A stretch of 64,000 bases of DNA, taken from NCBI GenBank assembly GCA_942491485.1, contig CALOAX010000017.1:434001-498000 (forward strand). Reading direction: 5' to 3'. Below, one piece after another: positions 9,972 through 20,500 of the stretch. Both the position numbers and the translations under genes were made by a program. How positions within the stretch are numbered: the stretch's first letter is position 1; every line of letters starts with the position of its first letter. This stretch comes from Desulfoluna sp942491485 (GTDB lineage: Bacteria > Desulfobacterota > Desulfobacteria > Desulfobacterales > Desulfolunaceae). Below the pieces are notes generated by a model that saw only the letters and a program-made list of their open reading frames with translations, was not told the DNA's origin and searched no databases.

Positions 9972-12944
9972 ATGAGCAACATCTATGTGCTGATATTTCT
10001 GTTGGTTCCAGGGGGAGCATGTCTTCAGCCCCAACTTCATGCCTCCGAGACAGTGGCGTCGCTTTCGATTCCGCTCACAGACGAAGAACGGGCCTGGATC
10101 AAGGCGCATCCGGTGATTCGTGTCTCAAACGAGCCGGGTTACGCGCCCTTTGATTTTTTTGAAAAAGGTGAGCCCGCAGGGCTGTCCATTGACTATCTGA
10201 ACATGGTGGCCAGGCGGGTCGGGTTGCGGCTGGAGTATGTTCAGGACACCTGGGACAACCTGCTGGAAATGGGCAAGCAGAAGAAGATCGACCTTCTGCA
10301 TACGATGTTTTATGCCCCCGAGCGTGAGGCGTATTTTCTGTTTACAGCGCCCTATAAATCCCTGGTCCAGGGGATTTATATCAGAGAAGGGGTCACCGGC
10401 GTCAGGTCTGTCGATGACCTTGCGAACAAGCGGGTGGTGCTGACAAAGGGAGATACCATCGGCGAACTTCTGACCCGGCTGGTTCCCGATGCGGAGTATG
10501 TGTTTGTCGACACCTACGACTCGATTGTCAAGGCGATGGCGCTGGGCCAGGGGGACGCTACGGTGATGGATACGGCCGTCGCAAATTACCTGATCCGTAA
10601 ATTCACGCTGACCAATATCCTGCCCGCAGGGGAAGCGAAGTTCTCCACCGGCAAGCGTGATGCGCGTTACCATATTGCCGTTCGAAAGGATTGGCCCCTT
10701 CTTCATGCCATTCTCCAGAAAAGCATGAACACCGTCTCCAGGGATGACATGGCCAGGCTTGAGTTTCGATGGTTTGGTCTGTCTCGTCCTTCTGAGCATG
10801 TCGGCATTCGCCTGACCGATAAGGAGAGAGCCTTCCTTGATACCCATCCCCGCATTCGTGTGCATAACGAAAAGGACTGGTCTCCATTTAATTATCATGA
10901 GTACGGAAGCCCCCGGGGGTTGTCCATTGACTACATGAATCTTGTGGCGAACCGGCTTGGGATACAGGTGAACTATGTGACCGGCCCGAGTTGGGATGAT
11001 TTTCTGGGCATGATGAAACGAAAAGAGCTGGACGTCATGCTCAATATCGTCAGGACCGACGAGCGGGAAGCATATATTCTTTTTACGGAGCCCTATGCGC
11101 GTACCCCCAATGTCATCGTCAGCAGGGAGAGTAAGCCTTATGAACGCATGGCGGAGCTTGAGGGCAAGACCGTGGCATTCCCCAAAGGGTTTTTCTATGA
11201 AGAGGTGCTGACCGCATCATTTCCTGGGATCAGGCGCCTGCCGCTCCCGGATACCCTGGCCTGCCTTAAGGCGGTTTCTAAGGGTAAGGCAGATGCCGTC
11301 TTGAGTGAGGAGGTGGTGATCAACAGCCTGATTCACAGGAATATGCTCACCGGCCTGCGCATCACAGGTGAAGCCAAGATGGGCCACCCTGATTTTACAA
11401 ACCTGCGACTGGGGATTCGGGACGATTGGCCATTTCTGCATTCGGCCCTCATGAAGGCCATGGCCGACATTTCCCCCCAGGAAATGCGTCGCGTTCGTGA
11501 GCAATGGTTGCGTTCGCACAGAGCTGCGAAGATCCCGGAAACCTTTGGCTCTGTGCTCCCCAGGTACTTGGTTGCGTATGGGGCAGGGGCCTTTGCTCTG
11601 TTTGCCCTGGTGGCCTTGGTGGTGGTTCACATCGTGAAAAAAAAGAGTGCCTCCGTGCAGTTCGGTTCCCCTGTTTTTCGAGGGCTTCTTCTGGTGGGCA
11701 TGGGGGTGTTTGTTATCACAGTCGGGGTTACCTGCTGGGTGACCCTGGAAGAAGATAAAAAACAGCATCGACGGGAAGTGGTTCGGAACCTCAGGGGAGT
11801 GCTGTCCATTTTTGAAGATCGTCTGGATCTCTGGCTCTCGGAAAAGGTTAACTTTTTGAGGCGGATGGGGCGTGACCCCATGCTCGCCTCCATGACCCGG
11901 GAGCTTTTTGTGGTGTCATCCGGGGAGAGGGAGCGGGTGACCCCTGGTGCGCTTTCGAACGAGTTGTATGACATGCGCTCATACTTTAAAGCCCAGAAAG
12001 CCCTCTTTCATTACATCGATTTTTATATCATCAATTCGAACCATACGGTGATCGGTGCCATGCGCGATGCCGACATCGGGACCCGCCATCTTATTTCCCA
12101 ACAGGAACCGGAACTTCTGGACCGGGCGTTGCAGGGCGAGGTTCTTTTTGTGTCCCCCATGGCATCGGGTGCCTGGCCGGGGGCTCCTGACGTGCCCAAT
12201 ACCCCGGAGAAATCCCTCGCCATGTTTTTTATCGGACCAATCCGGGATATGGACGGGCGTGTCCTTGCGGCGATGGCCCTGCGGGTGACACCCTGGAATG
12301 AGTTTGAGGAGGCGACCCGGTTGCTTGGTGACTTGAAAACCGGCGAAACCTATGCCTTTGACAGGGAGGGGCGGATGGTGTCTCCAAGCCGGTTTGAAGA
12401 CCAGCTTCGCAGCATCGGGCTGCTTGAGCAAGACCGGGGGAGTGCCCTGAATATTGAAATCAGGGACCCTGGGGTCGACCTGACGAAGGGGGAACGGCCC
12501 CTCCGGGACAGGCCGCAGCAGCCCCTGACCCAGACGGTGATCCGTGCCGTTCAACTAAGGACCGAGATGAAACTGGCAGGTACCCGTGAGGGCCACTCCG
12601 ATACTGAAATCAACACCACTGGGTATCGGGACTATCGGGGGGTGCCGGTGTTTGGGGCCTGGCTCTGGAACATGGATTTGGATTTCGGACTTGTGGCGGA
12701 AGTGGATGTGGATGAGGCCATGACCAACCACCACCAGACACGCCTGATGATTGCAGGTGTTCTGGGGGTGACCCTGATTGGTGCCATGTTCGCGGTGCTG
12801 CTTGTTCTGTTCCTCGGGGAACGTTCCTGCAGGTCTCTGATGCAAGCGCGGGACAGTCTCGAAGAGGAGGTGGATACATTGAAAGCAGAGGCCAATGATC
12901 TTCTGGGTCAAGCGGGGCTGCCGATAAAATACCCTGCGGACTGA
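9972..12944 (+). CDS. Membrane sensor with two periplasmic solute-binding (SBP_bac_3) domains and no output domain
   Basis: 990 residues from the ATG at 9972, chosen because a signal peptide (MSNIYVLIFLLVPGGA) starts there. Two SBP_bac_3 domains in tandem (about 30-265 and 275-510) each begin with the family pattern: HPVIRVSNEPGYAPFDF and HPRIRVHNEKDWSPFNY, followed by GLSIDYLNMVA and GLSIDYMNLVA. A membrane segment follows (about 525-555), then a second (about 575-595) and a large extracytoplasmic sensor region (FHYIDFYIINSNHTVIGAM) that ends in a last membrane segment near 925-950. Family members usually continue into histidine kinase, GGDEF or methyl-accepting modules. Here only about 40 coiled-coil residues remain before a stop, and the following sequence to 13077 shows no such module. 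It may signal through a partner or be truncated. Confidence 0.8.
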   Translation: MSNIYVLIFLLVPGGACLQPQLHASETVASLSIPLTDEERAWIKAHPVIRVSNEPGYAPFDFFEKGEPAGLSIDYLNMVARRVGLRLEYVQDTWDNLLEMGKQKKIDLLHTMFYAPEREAYFLFTAPYKSLVQGIYIREGVTGVRSVDDLANKRVVLTKGDTIGELLTRLVPDAEYVFVDTYDSIVKAMALGQGDATVMDTAVANYLIRKFTLTNILPAGEAKFSTGKRDARYHIAVRKDWPLLHAILQKSMNTVSRDDMARLEFRWFGLSRPSEHVGIRLTDKERAFLDTHPRIRVHNEKDWSPFNYHEYGSPRGLSIDYMNLVANRLGIQVNYVTGPSWDDFLGMMKRKELDVMLNIVRTDEREAYILFTEPYARTPNVIVSRESKPYERMAELEGKTVAFPKGFFYEEVLTASFPGIRRLPLPDTLACLKAVSKGKADAVLSEEVVINSLIHRNMLTGLRITGEAKMGHPDFTNLRLGIRDDWPFLHSALMKAMADISPQEMRRVREQWLRSHRAAKIPETFGSVLPRYLVAYGAGAFALFALVALVVVHIVKKKSASVQFGSPVFRGLLLVGMGVFVITVGVTCWVTLEEDKKQHRREVVRNLRGVLSIFEDRLDLWLSEKVNFLRRMGRDPMLASMTRELFVVSSGERERVTPGALSNELYDMRSYFKAQKALFHYIDFYIINSNHTVIGAMRDADIGTRHLISQQEPELLDRALQGEVLFVSPMASGAWPGAPDVPNTPEKSLAMFFIGPIRDMDGRVLAAMALRVTPWNEFEEATRLLGDLKTGETYAFDREGRMVSPSRFEDQLRSIGLLEQDRGSALNIEIRDPGVDLTKGERPLRDRPQQPLTQTVIRAVQLRTEMKLAGTREGHSDTEINTTGYRDYRGVPVFGAWLWNMDLDFGLVAEVDVDEAMTNHHQTRLMIAGVLGVTLIGAMFAVLLVLFLGERSCRSLMQARDSLEEEVDTLKAEANDLLGQAGLPIKYPAD

Positions 12945-13077
12945 AGGGTGTTGCGGGTGTTTTTGCCCCTCGTTCCTCGGGACCAATCCCATCTGCTTCT
13001 AAAATTGAATTCAATGTAGGCAATTATTACATGGGTGAGCAGGGTATTATCAAGGAACCTGGTGAAGGGAGGAGACC

Positions 13078-14151
13078 ATGGGGGGGAGCAGTTTTGGGGT
13101 TCTTTTTCGGCTGTCCACTTTTGGCGAGTCCCATGGCGGGGCCGTGGGGGTTGTTCTTGATGGGGTGCCACCCGGTATTCCTCTTTGCGACGGGGATATC
13201 CAGCATGAGCTGAATCGCCGGAAACCCGGACAGTCTGCTGTCACCACCCCACGAAAAGAGAGCGATGAGGTGCATCTTCTCTCCGGAGTATTTGAGGGCA
13301 AGACCACGGGTACGCCGATCCTGATGATCCTTGACAATGAAGACGCCCGTCCGGAAACCTACGATGAGATCAAGGAGCTGTTCAGGCCGGGTCATGCGGA
13401 CTTTACCTATTTGAAGAAGTACGGACTCCGGGATTACCGGGGCAGTGGACGCGCCTCGGGAAGAGAGACCGCGGGGCGGGTTGCCGCAGGTGCGGTGGCC
13501 AAAAAGATGCTGGCCGCACAGGGCATTGGGGTGACCGCCTACACCTTGAGGGCCGCCGGCATCGGCTGCGAGACCATCGATCTGTCTGTCATTGAGGAAA
13601 ACCCCATGAGGGCTGCCGACCTTATGGCCGCAGCAGAGATGGAGAGACGTGTGGTGGCCCTGGGCAAGGACGGTGACAGCACCGGTGGGCTCATCGAGTG
13701 CCGTATCCAGGGGCTTCCGGCTGGGCTGGGAGAGCCGGTATTCGATAAGTTCGAAGCGGACCTGGGGAAAGGGATTCTCTCTTTGGGCGGAATCAAGGGA
13801 GTCGAGTTTGGGTCCGGCTTTGGTTGTGTGGACATGCTGGGCTCAGAGCACAACGACAACATGGGTCAAGAGGGGTTTGTGAGCAACAACGCCGGGGGCA
13901 CACTGGGGGGAATCACCACCGGAGAAACCGTGTTGTTTCGCGCCGCCGTCAAGCCCACCTCCTCCATAGAAAAGCCCCAGAACACCATCAACCTTCAAGG
14001 TGAAGAGACCGTCATTGTCACCGAAGGCCGTCACGATCCTTGCCTTTGCCCGCGCATGGTCCCCGTGGTGGAAGCCATGGCAGCTCTGGTGTCGGTGGAT
14101 CATCTGTTGCGGCTGGGTGCCATGCGGTATCTGACGGATCCCGAACCATGA
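13078..14151 (+). CDS. aroC: Chorismate synthase
   Basis: 357 residues, the usual length for this enzyme. It converts 5-enolpyruvylshikimate-3-phosphate to chorismate, the last common step of aromatic amino-acid synthesis, and needs reduced FMN. Signatures: FGESHGGAVGVVLDGVPPG at the N-terminus, the RGSGRASGRETAGRVAAGA block, GFVSNNAGGTLGGITTG, and RHDPCLCPRMVPVVEAM near the C-terminus. The ATG at 13078 has a GGAGG site upstream. It stands alone: no other shikimate gene is adjacent. Confidence 0.97.
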   Translation: MGGSSFGVLFRLSTFGESHGGAVGVVLDGVPPGIPLCDGDIQHELNRRKPGQSAVTTPRKESDEVHLLSGVFEGKTTGTPILMILDNEDARPETYDEIKELFRPGHADFTYLKKYGLRDYRGSGRASGRETAGRVAAGAVAKKMLAAQGIGVTAYTLRAAGIGCETIDLSVIEENPMRAADLMAAAEMERRVVALGKDGDSTGGLIECRIQGLPAGLGEPVFDKFEADLGKGILSLGGIKGVEFGSGFGCVDMLGSEHNDNMGQEGFVSNNAGGTLGGITTGETVLFRAAVKPTSSIEKPQNTINLQGEETVIVTEGRHDPCLCPRMVPVVEAMAALVSVDHLLRLGAMRYLTDPEP

Positions 14152-14313
14152 GGAAAGAGAGACTTCGATTTGACAATCAGATCATGACTATTGCCTCGGA
14201 TGTGAAGTGAAGATAGACTTCATGATGAGCATGCCTTGGTGGCTCCGGTCACATGGGCGTCGACGGGATGAGTTGAATTCATGTCATATACACAGCAGAA
14301 AAAGGAGACATTC

Positions 14314-14622
14314 ATGCAGTCACAATCCGATAGAAACACAGGAATTATGAACCAGGGAAAGCGGGCCTTATTTATGGTTGCCTTCTGGATCGCATCACGG
14401 ATCGCTTTGGCCATTGTTATCGCCCTGGCTCTGTTTCAGTTGATCTGGACAGTGGTTACTCGCAGTCCCAATGATAAAATCGTCCGTTTCGGCAGGAGTC
14501 TGGGGGCTTATCTTTCTCAGATTGTCAATTTTCTTACGTACAATACGGATGAGAAACCGTGGCCATTTCAGGACTGGCCCGCCCATTCCACTGGGATGTG
14601 GAGAGAGGCGGACAACGACTGA
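14314..14622 (+). CDS. DUF4389-type small membrane protein
   Basis: 102 residues. The ATG at 14314 has AAGGAGA seven bases upstream and is preferred to an ATG 33 bases earlier. One hydrophobic segment (about residues 20-48, ALFMVAFWIASRIALAIVIA) is followed by FQLIWTVVTRSPND and a conserved-looking C-terminal half with LGAYLSQIVNFLTYNTDEKPWPF, which is the pattern of the DUF4389 family. That family has no established function. It lies downstream of aroC with a 162-bp gap on the same strand. Confidence 0.75.
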   Translation: MQSQSDRNTGIMNQGKRALFMVAFWIASRIALAIVIALALFQLIWTVVTRSPNDKIVRFGRSLGAYLSQIVNFLTYNTDEKPWPFQDWPAHSTGMWREADND

Positions 14623-14964
14623 AACGATGACATCGTATCCCGGCAACCACGATATGAAACATCGGGTGGTGGAGGTGACTGATTTTGAAGATTGATAACG
14701 CCCTTCGACATTCACGCATTTAACCGCCGGGCCCATATCCTGTTGGATTGTGGGTGGTGGGGGGCGCTTTTGCCGCTAATTTGGGAGAGGCTTATCAAGG
14801 GGCGTATTCAGTAGCCCTTTGACGTCTTGTCCCAAAGACGCAGCGTCTCCTGGATTTGCGGGGTGCAGCATTTTATCACATTGATGTGGACGAACCTATG
14901 CAGCCTTAATGCCGTCTTGTTCGAACCCCATTTGGTTTGAGATTGTCGCCAAAAGAAGAGAAAC

Positions 14965-15256
14965 AGAAGGTGAGTTAAAGGGGGCATGATTCTCTCAAGG
15001 TGTTCATTTTTATGCTAAAAACAGCATTCTAAGTAGAGATAATGGCGTTTATATAGATGTAAGTTGCTCTATTTAATTGTTTTTATTGCGGTCCGACCCC
15101 ACATTATCCCAGAAGGTGAGTTAAAGGGGGCATGATTTTCTCAAGGTGTTCATTTTTATGCTAAAAACAGCATTCTAAGTAGAGATAATGGCGTTTATAT
15201 AGATGTAAGTTGCCCTATTTATTTGTTTTTATTGCGGTCCGACCCCAAATTATCCG
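14965..15256 (+). repeat. Tandem direct repeat, two copies of 146 bp
   Basis: Copy 1 is 14965-15110 and copy 2 is 15111-15256. They differ by only a few substitutions (for example TGATTCTC versus TGATTTTC). Each ends in GCGGTCCGACCCCA followed by ATTATCC, a GGTC-type terminal motif often left by REP-associated or IS-like elements. No open frame spans the unit. Confidence 0.9.
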
Positions 15257-15288
15257 AAGTATCAATGGTATGGGGCCGTCATAAAAAA

Positions 15289-15312
15289 CGGATCCTGAAG
15301 ATTCAGGATCCG
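15289..15312. terminator. Perfect hairpin, terminator-like
   Basis: CGGATCCTGAA and TTCAGGATCCG form a near-continuous stem of about 11 bp just after the tandem repeat. There is no T-tract directly after it, and no gene obviously depends on it. Confidence 0.35.
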
Positions 15313-15639
15313 TGAATTGGTAAAGGTAACCCTGCTACCGTGTCTTTTATTATTTGTTGTTGGATGCATCTTCCAATACGTTTGATTGAAGATTAGATTT
15401 TTCTTTTAACTGTTGTTAAAAGTTGATCTTTCTTGAATCTACCTATTGTTAATGTCATCTGTTCAACGATGGTGCATAATAAAAAATTTAGGCCAGTGGC
15501 TTTGCGTCCCATCCTTTCGATATGGTTTGCTATTTGCTTTACTTTAATATAATGTGCTGGGGTTTGAATTTCAAGATAAAATACTGAATTAACGTAGTTT
15601 TTTATTTTGAAGTTTGCGCATGGAAAAGACATTTATTTA

Positions 15640-15780
15640 AGGCGGAAAAAAAAGATCCGGCAATCCGGGAGAGGCTCTTTTGGGATTTCGCTGTTCCCGT
15701 GGCAGACCAGGCAGAGCGCCTGAGAATCGATGGTATTATGAATGAAAAACGTCCGGGGTCCCCTTTCTGAAGAGCCTCAC
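15640..15780 (-). pseudogene. Possible remnant of a c-type cytochrome (single haem motif)
   Basis: Read on the minus strand, a short frame ending near 15640 encodes HNTIDSQALCLVCHGNSEIP followed by KEPLPDC. CLVCH is a haem-c attachment motif, and the downstream Cys looks like a lost second site. There is no start codon, signal peptide or full domain, so at most this is a gene fragment. The surrounding gap, 14623-16126, otherwise holds only repeats. Confidence 0.3.
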
Positions 15781-15883
15781 CTTTCATAGCAACATGATGG
15801 CCCCCGATTTTGCCCTTCGTCATGAGTGTCCTGCCATACCCGCAATCACCTATCGGTGTAATTTATTCAGCTGAAAACCGCCT

Positions 15884-15957
15884 CCGGCAGCCCTGCCGGG
15901 GCAAAGCACAGCCGTAGCCCGTTTTCTGAGTGGCACACCTTGCCGCTGGAGTTATTC
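15884..15957 (+). repeat. Dispersed repeat R1 (degenerate)
   Basis: CGCCTCCGGCAGCCCTGCCGG, then a diverged block and TGGCACACCTTGCCGC. This is a weathered copy of the A and B forms seen together at 26217-26312. Confidence 0.55.
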
Positions 15958-16069
15958 CAGCTAAAGGCATCCGAATTAGCTGGCTTCATGATGCAGCCTT
16001 TTACAAAAAACACTGAAGGGCTAATGGGGCACCCTTCGGGGTTAAATCACTGAAAAGGTAGGCTCATCT

Positions 16070-16112
16070 GGGGCGGGCGGGGTGTGTTGGGGGGGGCAGG
16101 CGGGGGGGGGGC
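16070..16112 (+). other. G-rich tract, possible G-quadruplex
   Basis: Several runs of four to ten G separated by short spacers, ending 15 bp from the stop codon of the RND outer-membrane gene (the minus-strand transcript is C-rich here). Four or more G-runs satisfy the simple quadruplex pattern. It is also a likely place for length errors. Confidence 0.5.
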
Positions 16113-16126
16113 CATTTAGGGGGCGC

Positions 16127-17524
16127 CTATTGGGCCAATCCTCCCCCAAGCACCTTGTAGAGGCTGACTCTGTTGGCCAGCTCCTGGCGCTGCAGGTCGA
16201 TTTCTGCGGTCTGGGACGCAAAGAGTGAGCGCTGGGCATCCAGTACGCTCAAGAAGGAATCCACGCCTTCGTTGTAGCGTTTCATGGAGAGGTCGTATGC
16301 ATCCTGGCTTGCCTGCACCAGCATGCGCTGGGCATCCAGCTGCTGGCCCAGGGTCTCTCGTGAGGCCAGGGCATCTGACACTTCCTTGAACGCCAGCTGC
16401 AGGGTCTTTTCATACTGAACCACGGCAATTTTCTGGTCGATCTTTGCCGCCTTCAACAAGGCCTTGTTCCGTCCGCCATTGAAAATGGGGATGGAGATGG
16501 AGGGACCGACTCCCCAGCCCGCTGTGTCAGAGGAGAAGAGGTTCCCGAGATCGCTGCTGGAGTATCCCAGGTTGCCGGTGAGGGCAATGCGGGGGTAAAA
16601 GGCGGCCCGTGCGGCCCCGATATTGGCTCCGGCAGCCTTAAGGGAGTACTCGGCCCCAAGGATGTCCGGGCGTTTCAGCAGGACCTCGGAAGAGAGGCCC
16701 ACAGGGATCTCTTCCATGACGGCCGCCACGTTAAGCTCGGTTGCCATGGGGATCCCATCCAGCCCTTTGGTGCCGAGGATTACCACCAGGGCGTTTTTGT
16801 CCAGTTGCACCAGACGGGTGAACAGGATCGTGTTTACCCGGGCAGACTCCAGGGCAATGCGTGCCTGGGAGAGGTCCTGTTTGGTTGCCACGCCGTTTTC
16901 GAAGCTTTTGTTCACCAGATCGTAGGTCTGCTGACGTGTTTCGAAGGACTCTTGGGACAGGGCCAGGGTCTGCAGGTCACTGGTGAGCTGCAACCAGGCA
17001 TTGGCAGCCTGGGAGATCAGCGAGATGGTGATACTCTTCCGGGCTTCATCCGTTGCCAGGTAGGTGTTCAGGGCCACCTCGCTCAGGCTGTTGATGCGAC
17101 CGAAGAAATCGATCTCATAGTACGGCATGGCAAGGCCGGCTTGATAGGTTTCCCCGGAGTTGCCGTGGAAATCGCTTTTGTACTCCCCGCTGCCGGCGGC
17201 ATTGAGCTCGGGCAGCAGCTTGGCGCGCTCGATGTTGTAGAGAGCTTGAGTCTTCTGCACGCTGAGCACCGCGGTTTCCAGGTCCCGGTTGTTGGACAGG
17301 GCCGTCTGAACCACCGTCTGAAGCTCTTCGGACTGGAAAAAGGTTCTCCAGGGAATATCGGTGGCAAGCTCCTGCTCTGTTTTGATGGTCTTTGTAGCGG
17401 CCTCACCCTGGATCGTCGACCAGTCGGAGGCGGTGACATTTTCCGGGCGCTTATATGTCGGGGCCAGGGAGCACCCTGAGATCATCAGGGCACCTGCCAC
17501 GACCACACTTGCAAGTTTTTTCAT
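16127..17524 (-). CDS. RND efflux outer-membrane lipoprotein (NodT/OprM family)
   Basis: 465 residues; the outer-membrane channel of a tripartite efflux pump. The N-terminus is a lipoprotein signal with lipobox MISGC (Cys18) followed by SLAPTYKRP, typical of OprM-like proteins. Two TolC/OEP repeats follow, each with long helical arms (for example SKSFENGVATKQDLSQARIA and KRYNEGVDSFLSVLDAQRSL). The ATG directly follows the stop codon of the permease gene, and its GAGGAG ribosome site lies in the last permease codons, so translation is probably coupled. It is the third gene of the adaptor-permease-channel operon. Confidence 0.93.
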   Translation of the reverse strand: MKKLASVVVAGALMISGCSLAPTYKRPENVTASDWSTIQGEAATKTIKTEQELATDIPWRTFFQSEELQTVVQTALSNNRDLETAVLSVQKTQALYNIERAKLLPELNAAGSGEYKSDFHGNSGETYQAGLAMPYYEIDFFGRINSLSEVALNTYLATDEARKSITISLISQAANAWLQLTSDLQTLALSQESFETRQQTYDLVNKSFENGVATKQDLSQARIALESARVNTILFTRLVQLDKNALVVILGTKGLDGIPMATELNVAAVMEEIPVGLSSEVLLKRPDILGAEYSLKAAGANIGAARAAFYPRIALTGNLGYSSSDLGNLFSSDTAGWGVGPSISIPIFNGGRNKALLKAAKIDQKIAVVQYEKTLQLAFKEVSDALASRETLGQQLDAQRMLVQASQDAYDLSMKRYNEGVDSFLSVLDAQRSLFASQTAEIDLQRQELANRVSLYKVLGGGLAQ

Positions 17525-20500
17525 TTAATTCTCCTCAACTTTGCCTTGTTCCAGCGCAGGGATCGTTTTGTTTTTGCCCCTGAGGGATGAGAGGCGCTCG
17601 ATAAGAACAAAAAACAGGGGCACAAAGTAGATGGCCAGAAAGGTCGCCCCGATCATGCCGCCGATGATGGCAATACCGATGGCGTTCTGGCTGGCCGCAC
17701 CGGCGCCGCTGGATTTGGCAAGGGGAAGTACCCCGAGTACAAAGGCCATGGAAGTCATGATGATGGGGCGGAACCTGAGCTTGAATGAGGTCAGGGCCGC
17801 CTCGGCAAGGGGTACCCCTGACTCGTAGAGTTCCTTAGCAAATTCCACGATCAAAATGGCGTTTTTCGCGCACAGCCCCACGGTGGTGAGCAGGGCCACC
17901 TGGAAGTAGACGTCGTTGCTCATGCCGAAGGCCATGGCGGCGATGACGGATCCCACAACCCCTAAGGGCAGGGCCATCAGCACGGAGAAGGGAATGGCCC
18001 AGCTCTCGTACAGAGCCGCAAGGCTCAGGAACACGATGATGATGGAGATGGCGTACAGGGCAGGGCCCTGGGAGCCGGAGAGCTTCTCCTCATAGGAGGT
18101 GGTGGACCAGGTGTAGCCGATGCCTTCGGGGAGATCCTCGGCCAGCTTTTCCATCTCGGCCATGGCTTCACCCGTACTGACCCCCGGGGCGTTGGCGCCC
18201 TGGATGTTGATGGACGAGTAGCCGTTGAAGCGCTCGAGTCGGGGTGACCCGTATGTCCAGTGGCCTTTGGAGAAGGAGGTAAAGGGCACCATTTTTCCGG
18301 TGCTGTTTTTTACGTACCACTTATCAATGTCAGAGGGCTGCATCCTTCCGTCGGCCTGGCCCTGGACATAGACCTTTTTCACTCGCCCGTTGTCCATGAA
18401 GTCGTTGACATAGGCAGAGCCCCAGGCCGTCTGAAGGGTGGCGTTGATCTCCGCGATGGAGAGACCAAGGGCCCGGGCCTTTTCCATGTCGATTTCGACC
18501 TTGTACTGGGGTACGTCATCGAGGCCGTTGGGTCGGACGCCCACCAGCTTTGGATTCTGGCGGGCAGCCCCCAGCATCTGGTTCCGTGCTTCCATGAGCT
18601 TGTCATGGCCAGCGCCCACGTAATCGATGAGCTGGAGGTCGAAGCCCGAGGCGGTGCCGAGCTCGATGATGGGGGGCGGGTAAAAGGCAAAGATCATGGC
18701 ATCTTTCACCTGGGACATGGCGCGGTTGATTTTTCCGGCAATGGACATCACCGTCTCGTCCCTGTCTTCCCACTCCTTCAAGTTAACAAAGGAGATGGCG
18801 GTGTTCTGACCGTAACCGGAGAAACTGAAGCCCACAACGGTCATGTACTCACGGAACTCATCCGACAGGTTGGCATCCAGGAAATCGGTGTATTTGTCGA
18901 TGGCCGATGCCGTCCGGTCTGCCGTGGCGGCGGCAGGGGTGCTCACCTGTACCATGAGCACGCCCTGGTCCTCATCCGGCAGGAAGCCGGTGGGGATGCG
19001 AACGAACAGGAACCCGAGCCCCACAAAAATCATGAGGTAGACGACCATGGAGCGTTTCCAGTTGCGGGTGATTCCCCCCGAGGCCTTATGGCTGGCATCC
19101 CGGGCCGTGTTGAACACCCGGTTGAACCATCCGAAAAAGCCGGTCTTTTTCTCACCGTGACCCGGGGCCACGGGCTTGAGAATGGTGGCACACAGGACCG
19201 GGGTGAGGATCAGGGCCACAATCACCGAAAAGGTCATGGCCGCCACAATGGTGATGGAGAACTGGCGATAAATGGCACCGGCAGATCCGGAGAAGAACGC
19301 CATGGGAATAAACACGGCGGACAGAACCATGCCGATACCGACAAGAGCGCCGGTGATCTGGTCCATGGATTTGCGTGTCGCTTCCATGGGGGAGAGGCCC
19401 TCTTCGGCCATGACGCGCTCGACGTTTTCCACCACGACAATGGCATCATCCACCAACAGGCCGATGGCCAGGACCATGGCAAACATGGTCAGGGTGTTGA
19501 TGGTAAACCCAAAGAGGTGCAGGGTGGCAAATGTTCCCAAAAGCACAACCGGCACGGCCAGGGTGGGGATGAGGGTTGCCCTGAAGTTCTGCAGAAACAG
19601 AAGCATTACCAAAAAGACGAGGATGATGGCCTCAAAGAGGGTGTGGACCACCGACTCAATGGAGATCTTCACAAAGGGCGTGGTGTCATAGGGAAAGGAG
19701 TAGCTTACGCCGTCGGGCAGGAACTGGGCCAGCTCTGCGAGCTTATCCTTCACGCGCTTGGCCGTATCCAGGGCGTTGGCCCCGGTGGCAAGGCTGACGC
19801 CGAAGGCCGCGGCGGGGGCTCCGTTTCGCTCCACAATGGTGCCGTAGGTCTCTTCACCCAGGGAGATATCGGCCACATCCTTCAGGCGCACCTGGGACCC
19901 GTCTTCATTTACGCGCAGGATGATCTCACTGAACTGGTCCACGGTTTTCAACCGGGACTGGGCCAGGATGGTGGCGTTGAGCTGCTGGCCCTTCACTGCG
20001 GGCAGGGCGCCGAACTGTCCGGCGGACACATCGATGTTCTGCTCTGAGATGGCCTTCAGCACCTCGTTGGTGGAGATGTTGAAAGCGTATAGCTTTTCGG
20101 GGTTCATCCACACCCGCATGGCATAGGGGGAGCCAAAGGTGTCCACGGACCCGACGCCCCTGAGGCGTGAGACGGGTTCCGTGATCCGGGAGGCCACGAT
20201 ATCTGACAGGTCGGTTTGGTTGACTTCCGGGTTGGTGGAATGGAAGGCCGTGACAAACAGAAAGGTGGAGGATGATTTTTCCACCACCACGCCCTGGGAC
20301 TGAACCGCCGCAGGCAAAAGGGGCATGGCGGTCTGTACCTTGTTCTGTACCTGAACCTGGGCGATGTCCGGGTCGGTGCCCGGTTCCAGGGTGACTTTGA
20401 TCTCCACCCGGCCGGTGGCATCGGAGGTGGAGCTGAAGTAACGCAGGTTGTCGATACCGGTAAGCTGCTGTTCAATGACCTGGGTCACCGAGTTTTGAAC

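Noticed and set aside
18260..20047. A long open frame (about 595 codons) antisense to the RND permease gene
   Set aside because: It is a mirror of a GC-rich coding sequence; it lacks a ribosome site and has a His/Gly/Asp-rich composition typical of antisense frames.
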